Assembly: GCA_947313765.1 (NCBI GenBank)
Contig: CAMZNQ010000178.1
Coordinates: forward strand, 1-7,657
DNA from: an uncultured Sulfurovum sp.
Lineage (GTDB): Bacteria; Campylobacterota; Campylobacteria; Campylobacterales; Sulfurovaceae
Direction: 5' to 3'
DNA length: 7,657 bases
Position numbers and translations under genes: made by a program. The notes beneath the pieces are model-generated. The model saw only the letters and a list, made by a program, of their open reading frames with translations, was not told where the DNA came from and ran no database searches. Of the stretch, positions 6,548-7,657 are shown piece after piece; the first letter of the stretch is position 1; each line of letters begins with the position of its first letter.

Positions 6548-7657
6548 CTGTACATAACCTTTAAAATACCTCTATAGAAGTTATCTTTCTTATCTATCTC
6601 AATACGTTTTATACTAATATTATTAATCATTAAAGAGTATCGTTCTGATATATCTTTAATATATCTTGTAATCTTTTTCTCATCAGAACTTATTAGATAT
6701 AGAGTAAACTCATCATCTTTTGACTCTATCTTCTCTACATGAACAGAGTGTTTTTCTAAATCTTTAGAAAATATATATAAAAAATTAGATTTAAAATTAT
6801 AGTTAACTTTTTTATCATAGATAGACGTTAATGTTTTTGCCTTAGAATCAAGAATAGATTTAAGCTCTTTCAATTTCTCTTTATTTGATTTAATAACAGC
6901 CTGTTTCTCACTTAATATTTTTTTATACTTTGTAACCTCTTTAATAAGACTTTTCTTATCTACATCTAATTTTAAATTATACGCCTCATTTGTATATGCA
7001 GGAATTAGGTAAATGAGAGGTAACCCAATAGCTAAAAGAGATGCTCCAATTACAGATAAGATAAACTGACCACTAGAACGCTTAACAAAAATAGGTGGTC
7101 TAGGATAGGGGCTAATGTTAACTATGCTTTTCGAACCCTCAAGGTAATCTAAACCAGATTTAACCATTAAGTATTGAAATTGGTCAACATACCACTCATC
7201 ATTTTTTTTTTTTTTTTTGAAATCTAAATTAAAAGTAGTTATATTTAAATAGTTATATCCATACTCACCTAAACCTATAATTGGACTTTTTACAGAACCT
7301 AAAAATAGTTTTGTAATGTGTGGAATATTGAAAGCACGTTTAGCATATATGATAATATCATTTATCTGAAGAAAAATCTCTCCAAAAAGTCTCATTAAAT
7401 TTTGTTGATATATTGAATTAGTTGTTTTTAGCCCTTCTGACTCCAAAACTTCAAAAAACTCATCTTTATCAATCTTTTCTCCAATTAAGGCACAATATTT
7501 ATCATAAATCTGCTCTAATGAGAACTCTATTGATTTAGAGTATATAAAAACACCATCTTTATATACTGTAACAAATGCATCTGTCATAGTAAAATAGATG
7601 TAACAGTGTGCATCTTCATATTCAAGAATGTTATTAGTATATAGTGTCGCATATAGA
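6544..7657 (-). CDS. mshI: MshI-like fusion of a PilM-type and a PilN-type domain (5' end outside window)
   Basis: Inner-membrane scaffold of the pilus or pseudopilus. The frame stays open upstream of ATG 7587 to the window edge (23 more codons, no stop). The sequence there, with DAHCYIYFTMTDAFVTVYKDG, reads like the second actin-like lobe of PilM, so 7587 is an internal Met and the first half of the gene lies outside; 370 residues are visible. Numbered from Met 7587: PilM-like lobe 1-122; a lysine run at 124-128 encoded by 17 adenines; a PilN start motif VNISPYPR (156-163, compare INLLPWR); one membrane segment (about 175-198); a coiled coil (about 203-258); and a ferredoxin-like PilN domain (about 265-347). 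PilM is normally a separate cytoplasmic protein that grips the N-terminus of PilN; here the two are one chain. The GG of the PilM adenosine loop appears replaced by FLGSVKSPI (95-103), so nucleotide binding may be weak. The stop overlaps mshJ by four bases. Confidence 0.85.
   Translation of the reverse strand, partial: LYATLYTNNILEYEDAHCYIYFTMTDAFVTVYKDGVFIYSKSIEFSLEQIYDKYCALIGEKIDKDEFFEVLESEGLKTTNSIYQQNLMRLFGEIFLQINDIIIYAKRAFNIPHITKLFLGSVKSPIIGLGEYGYNYLNITTFNLDFKKKKKNDEWYVDQFQYLMVKSGLDYLEGSKSIVNISPYPRPPIFVKRSSGQFILSVIGASLLAIGLPLIYLIPAYTNEAYNLKLDVDKKSLIKEVTKYKKILSEKQAVIKSNKEKLKELKSILDSKAKTLTSIYDKKVNYNFKSNFLYIFSKDLEKHSVHVEKIESKDDEFTLYLISSDEKKITRYIKDISERYSLMINNISIKRIEIDKKDNFYRGILKVMYR
7165..7169 (-). 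promoter_or_regulatory. Possible stop-restart site (TAATG) used only after a one-base loss in the A-tract
   Basis: In the normal frame this is part of TTA-ATG (Leu140-Met141). If the A-tract loses one base, the shifted frame ends at a TAA here that overlaps the in-frame ATG by one base. TAATG is also the natural junction at 2295 and 5894 in this operon. Restart would give a PilN-like protein beginning about 15 residues before its usual start motif. This is inference; no clear Shine-Dalgarno sequence precedes the ATG. Confidence 0.3.
7202..7218 (-). repeat. 17-base poly-A (coding strand) homopolymer in the PilM-PilN fusion gene
   Basis: A run of 17 T on the plus strand is 17 A in the coding strand. 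It encodes five lysines and the first two bases of an asparagine codon. It lies between the PilM-like lobe and the PilN start motif. Other homopolymers I noticed here are about eight bases or shorter. Such tracts are known sites of slipped-strand mispairing or RNA polymerase slippage. As given, the frame is intact. Homopolymer length is also a classic sequencing error, so the exact count needs support from reads. Confidence 0.9.

Noticed and set aside
7585..7587. ATG as the start of the PilM-PilN fusion gene
   Set aside because: The same frame is open for 23 more codons to the window edge, and the residues upstream continue a PilM-like strand. A protein starting here would lack the first half of the actin-like fold and has no clear Shine-Dalgarno site.

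Overview
All of the coding sequence in this window lies on the minus strand. It is a tightly packed run of eight genes, described here in transcription order from high to low coordinates. The two outer genes run off the window. The DNA is strongly AT-rich, with lysine, isoleucine, asparagine and serine-rich proteins and mostly A/T-ending codons. That composition, together with the gene set, suggests a member of the Campylobacterota (an Arcobacter-, Sulfurimonas- or Sulfurovum-like bacterium). This taxonomic guess is inference from composition and gene order; no taxonomic marker is present.

The genes encode the inner-membrane, periplasmic and outer-membrane parts of a type IV pilus, type II secretion or competence-pseudopilus machine. 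In order they are: a PilM-PilN fusion like MshI (7657 to 6544, 5' end outside the window); a PilO/MshJ-like protein (6547 to 5894); a PilP/MshK-like small periplasmic protein (5894 to 5472); an MshL-type secretin (5461 to 3920); an MshM/ExeA-type AAA ATPase (3927 to 3115); an MshN-like membrane-anchored TPR protein (3122 to 2295); an exported protein of unknown function (2295 to 1750); and an MshE/GspE-type assembly ATPase (1738 to 1, last residues outside the window). This order, I-J-K-L-M-N-(extra gene)-E, follows the MSHA pilus cluster of Vibrio. Its K-L-M-N-E part also resembles the competence operon ctsR-D-P-X-E of Campylobacter jejuni, as I recall it. The machine could therefore build an MSHA-like pilus, a DNA-uptake pseudopilus, or both.

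Neighbouring genes overlap by 1, 4 or 8 bases or are 10 to 11 bases apart, so they are very probably one transcript with translational coupling. There is no gap long enough for an internal terminator, and the operon promoter must lie beyond 7657. The expected next gene past position 1 is the GspF/MshG-like platform protein. There are no RNA genes, mobile elements or CRISPR arrays, and no stretch of 300 bases without a gene.

Model of action: the fused PilM-PilN protein and the PilO-like protein form the inner-membrane alignment complex. The PilP-like protein links it to the secretin pore. The AAA ATPase and the TPR protein probably help secretin or pilus assembly. The MshE-type ATPase drives fibre polymerisation.

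The most striking points are a run of 17 adenines in the coding strand of the PilM-PilN fusion, close to the domain junction; a TAATG stop-restart arrangement that a one-base loss from that run would bring into use; decayed cyclic-di-GMP-binding motifs in the MshE-type ATPase; and an unrecognised exported gene inserted between mshN and mshE.
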